From Leptobrachium leishanense (lineage: Eukaryota; Chordata; Amphibia; Anura; Megophryidae): a stretch of 64,000 nt of DNA. The notes beneath the pieces were generated by a model. It did no database searches, had not been told where the DNA came from, and was given only the letters and a program-made list of their open reading frames with translations. Numbering within the stretch: the stretch's first letter is position 1; the number at the start of each line of letters is the position of its first letter. The DNA lies in the NCBI GenBank assembly GCA_009667805.1, contig CM019065.1, forward strand, positions 155,792,333 to 155,856,332, given 5' to 3'. Of this stretch, positions 29,301 through 32,300 are shown in pieces. The position numbers and the translations under genes were made by a program.

Positions 29301-32300
29301 TTGGATCGGTCCTCCTTCCTGTCAGAGCCCATCAAACCGGTGAACATCCTCCTACTTCCTCTTTCTATGCTGCTCGGCGACTGGATAAGTAGTCAAGAAC
29401 TTTCCTCTGCTATTTTAGCCCATAGTTATTTATTATCTTATTGGGGCTATATATTTCCATATTGCTTATCCATTTTGCGGACACCCGGCTCTAACCGCAG
29501 GTCCACGCTCGTTCGTTTTGTGTTTTTACTTTATTGCTTTTTTTCTGACCTCAGCGTCCTTCCCTCTGCCTGGATTCACGAGCCGCTGCACGCGCTCGCT
29601 GATCGGGTGGGCGGGGCCTCTGCTAGGTCCGCACACAAGGGGGGGGTTTTTCCAGCGCCTGAGCTCATCTCACTAGCGGTGGGAGTAGTGGGCAATACTC
29701 ACCTCAGAGTCTTTATTATTAAAATTCTAACTTCTCGTCATACTTAGCTAAATTCTATAATTTTAATACAGCGACTCTGAGGCTCCTATTGCTTGTTCAA
29801 AGCTAACCCACAACTGCGGATGACCAATGAACAACAGGCTTAAAATAAAAGGATCGGAAGGTGGACTCCCTGGACCAGTCAGCTGATCGTAATAGGTCCT
29901 CCAACCGACAACCTGCCGACACCGCGGAAGACGCCACCGCACTGCGAATTGAATGAGCGCCAAACATAGAAGTATCAACACCTGTTAAACCCAAAAGCCA
30001 GCGAAGCCAGCGTGCAAGCGTAGTCGTACCCACCGGGGCGAAAGGAGATTTAAAGGAAATGAACAGAGGAGAAACCCCTGGACCCGGAGCGAAGCTGTAC
30101 GGGACTCGTATCCCTGGAGACACAAGACCGGGCATAAAGCCGGACGTAAAGGAAAAGCCGGATAAAACGCAGACGAAATGGCCGTCTTAGTACGGCGGGA
30201 GATGTCAAAGCGTACCCCCTCAGGTACGAAGGAACGCGCATTGAAATCCAACGCCCTGACATCAGCCACCCGTTTGCAAGATATCAAGCATAAAAGAGCT
30301 AACAATTTAGCAGAAAGCTGACGCAGGGTCAGAACCTGATTAGAGGGCCATTGCTCTATAAAGTTCAATAACAGGGTCACATCCCAGGTTGTTGTATACC
30401 GTGGTAACGGGGGACGGTCCGCCCTGATACCCTTAAGTAGACGACAGACCAACGGGTGTTTGCCCAAAGGCGTCCATGAAAACCCACGTGATAGGCTGAG
30501 AGAGCAGATCTATAAACATTAAGCGTGCGATAAGCTTTACCCTGATCAAAGATTTCCGTAAGGAAGTCCAATACGAAGCTCAAAGGGGCCTGGAAGGGAT
30601 CCTGATCCCTTGACAGACACCAATGATGCCAGGTGAGCCAAGCTGAGTTATAACAGGATCTAGTACCTGGGGCCCATGCATGGCGCAGGAGCGCCGTAGT
30701 CCGTTCCGAAATTTCTCTGGCTCCCCCGGGTGTCCCGATACCAGCGAGGCCAACAACAGACTGTGGCCTGTGGATAGTAGCGGGTGAGGGTGCCCGGATG
30801 AGTCTACCAGGAGATCTGGGAGAGACAGGAGATAACGTGGAATATCCACCAGGAGTTCCAACAGGATCGGGAACCAATGTTGGTTCTGCCAAAATGGGGT
30901 GATCAACACCACCTGGACCTGTTGGGTCCTGACCTGTCGCAGTGTGCGAGCAATCAATTGAAATGGCGGGAAGGCGTACTGGCGAGCCCCGGACCAATCC
31001 TGCAGGAAAGCGTCCGTTGCCTAGGCCAGTGGGTCTGGCCGCCAACTGTAGAAGAGCGGGAGATGGGCGTTGAGACGGCAGGCAAATAAGTCCGCGCGAA
31101 ACGGCCCCCAGAGGGCCGCCACGCCGGAAAACACTGACGATCGCAGCCGCCAATCCCCGGAGTCTTCCGTGTGTCTCGAGTTCCAATCTGCGAATTGGTT
31201 CGAGATTCCCGGAATAAACTGCGCCTGGACTACGATCCCTGTCTGAAAACACCATTCCCAAAGGCGGGAAGCCATTGTTGTCAGAAGTCGGGAGCGCGGA
31301 CCGCCCAGCGAGTTGATGTATCGGACCGCCGGGAAATTGTCCATCCGGAGGAGGACTGAGCGATGTGTGTGATCCTTGAGAAAACTCTGTAGTGCTAAGA
31401 GTCCTGCCAGGAGTTCCAAGCCGTTCATATGTAGGTGACGTTCCTGAACGGACCAGCGCCCTCCTGTGGAGGAACCTTCGCAATAAGCCCCCCCAACCTG
31501 ACCCACAAGCGTCGGAGTCGATAGTAATCGTCGGGGGCGATACCAGGATAGGCCTGGTTGCAGGCGTGGAGGTGGTCGGTCCACCATTCCAGATCTAGTC
31601 TGGCCGCTTCTGAGAGACAGATCCGAGCAGTGTAGGGGAGACCCTTCCTGAGAAAAAGGGCCTTCAGGCGTTGGAGGGCCCGATAGTGTAAGGGGGCTGG
31701 TGTCACCGCCAGCCTTGTCGCTGCCAAAAGGCCAATCACGCGAGCCAGATCCCTTAGAGATGGAGCCTGGGCCCCCCGAAGAGATCGGACTTCGCGTAAA
31801 ATCGATCGACATTTGGGCAGGGGAACGTTGAGAGACATCAGGGTACTGTCCACTCCGAATCCCAGGAATTCCAGGGTTTGGGATGGAGAAAGAATTGATT
31901 TCTCCTGGTTCACAAGGAATCCTAGAGACTGAAAAAGGTCGACCGTCCATTGTACCTGGAGACGTAGCAGACTCTCCGATGAGGCCATTAGCAATACGTC
32001 GTCCAGGTATATAATAAGGCGGACACCTTTGGTGCGTAGCCATGCTACGACCGGTTTCAGCACCTTGGTAAAGCACCAAGGGGCGGAAGACAGGCCGAAC
32101 GGCAGGCAGCGAAATCTCCAGAGGTCCGGACCCCAGCGGAACTGGAGGAAATCCCTCGACTCCTTGGCAATCGGGATGGTCAGATATGCGTCTTTGAGAT
32201 CCACCTTTGCCAACCAATCGTGGGGTCTTAAGAGGTCTTTGAGCATGTGCATGCCCTCCATCTGGAAGTGTCTGTAGACCACCGCCCCATTCAACTCTCT

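Noticed and set aside
29274..29747. A 157-residue plus-strand open frame that also occurs inverted at 34007-34432
   Set aside because: It lies within the DIRS terminal inverted repeats; the duplicate is due to the repeat and the frame has no recognisable motif.
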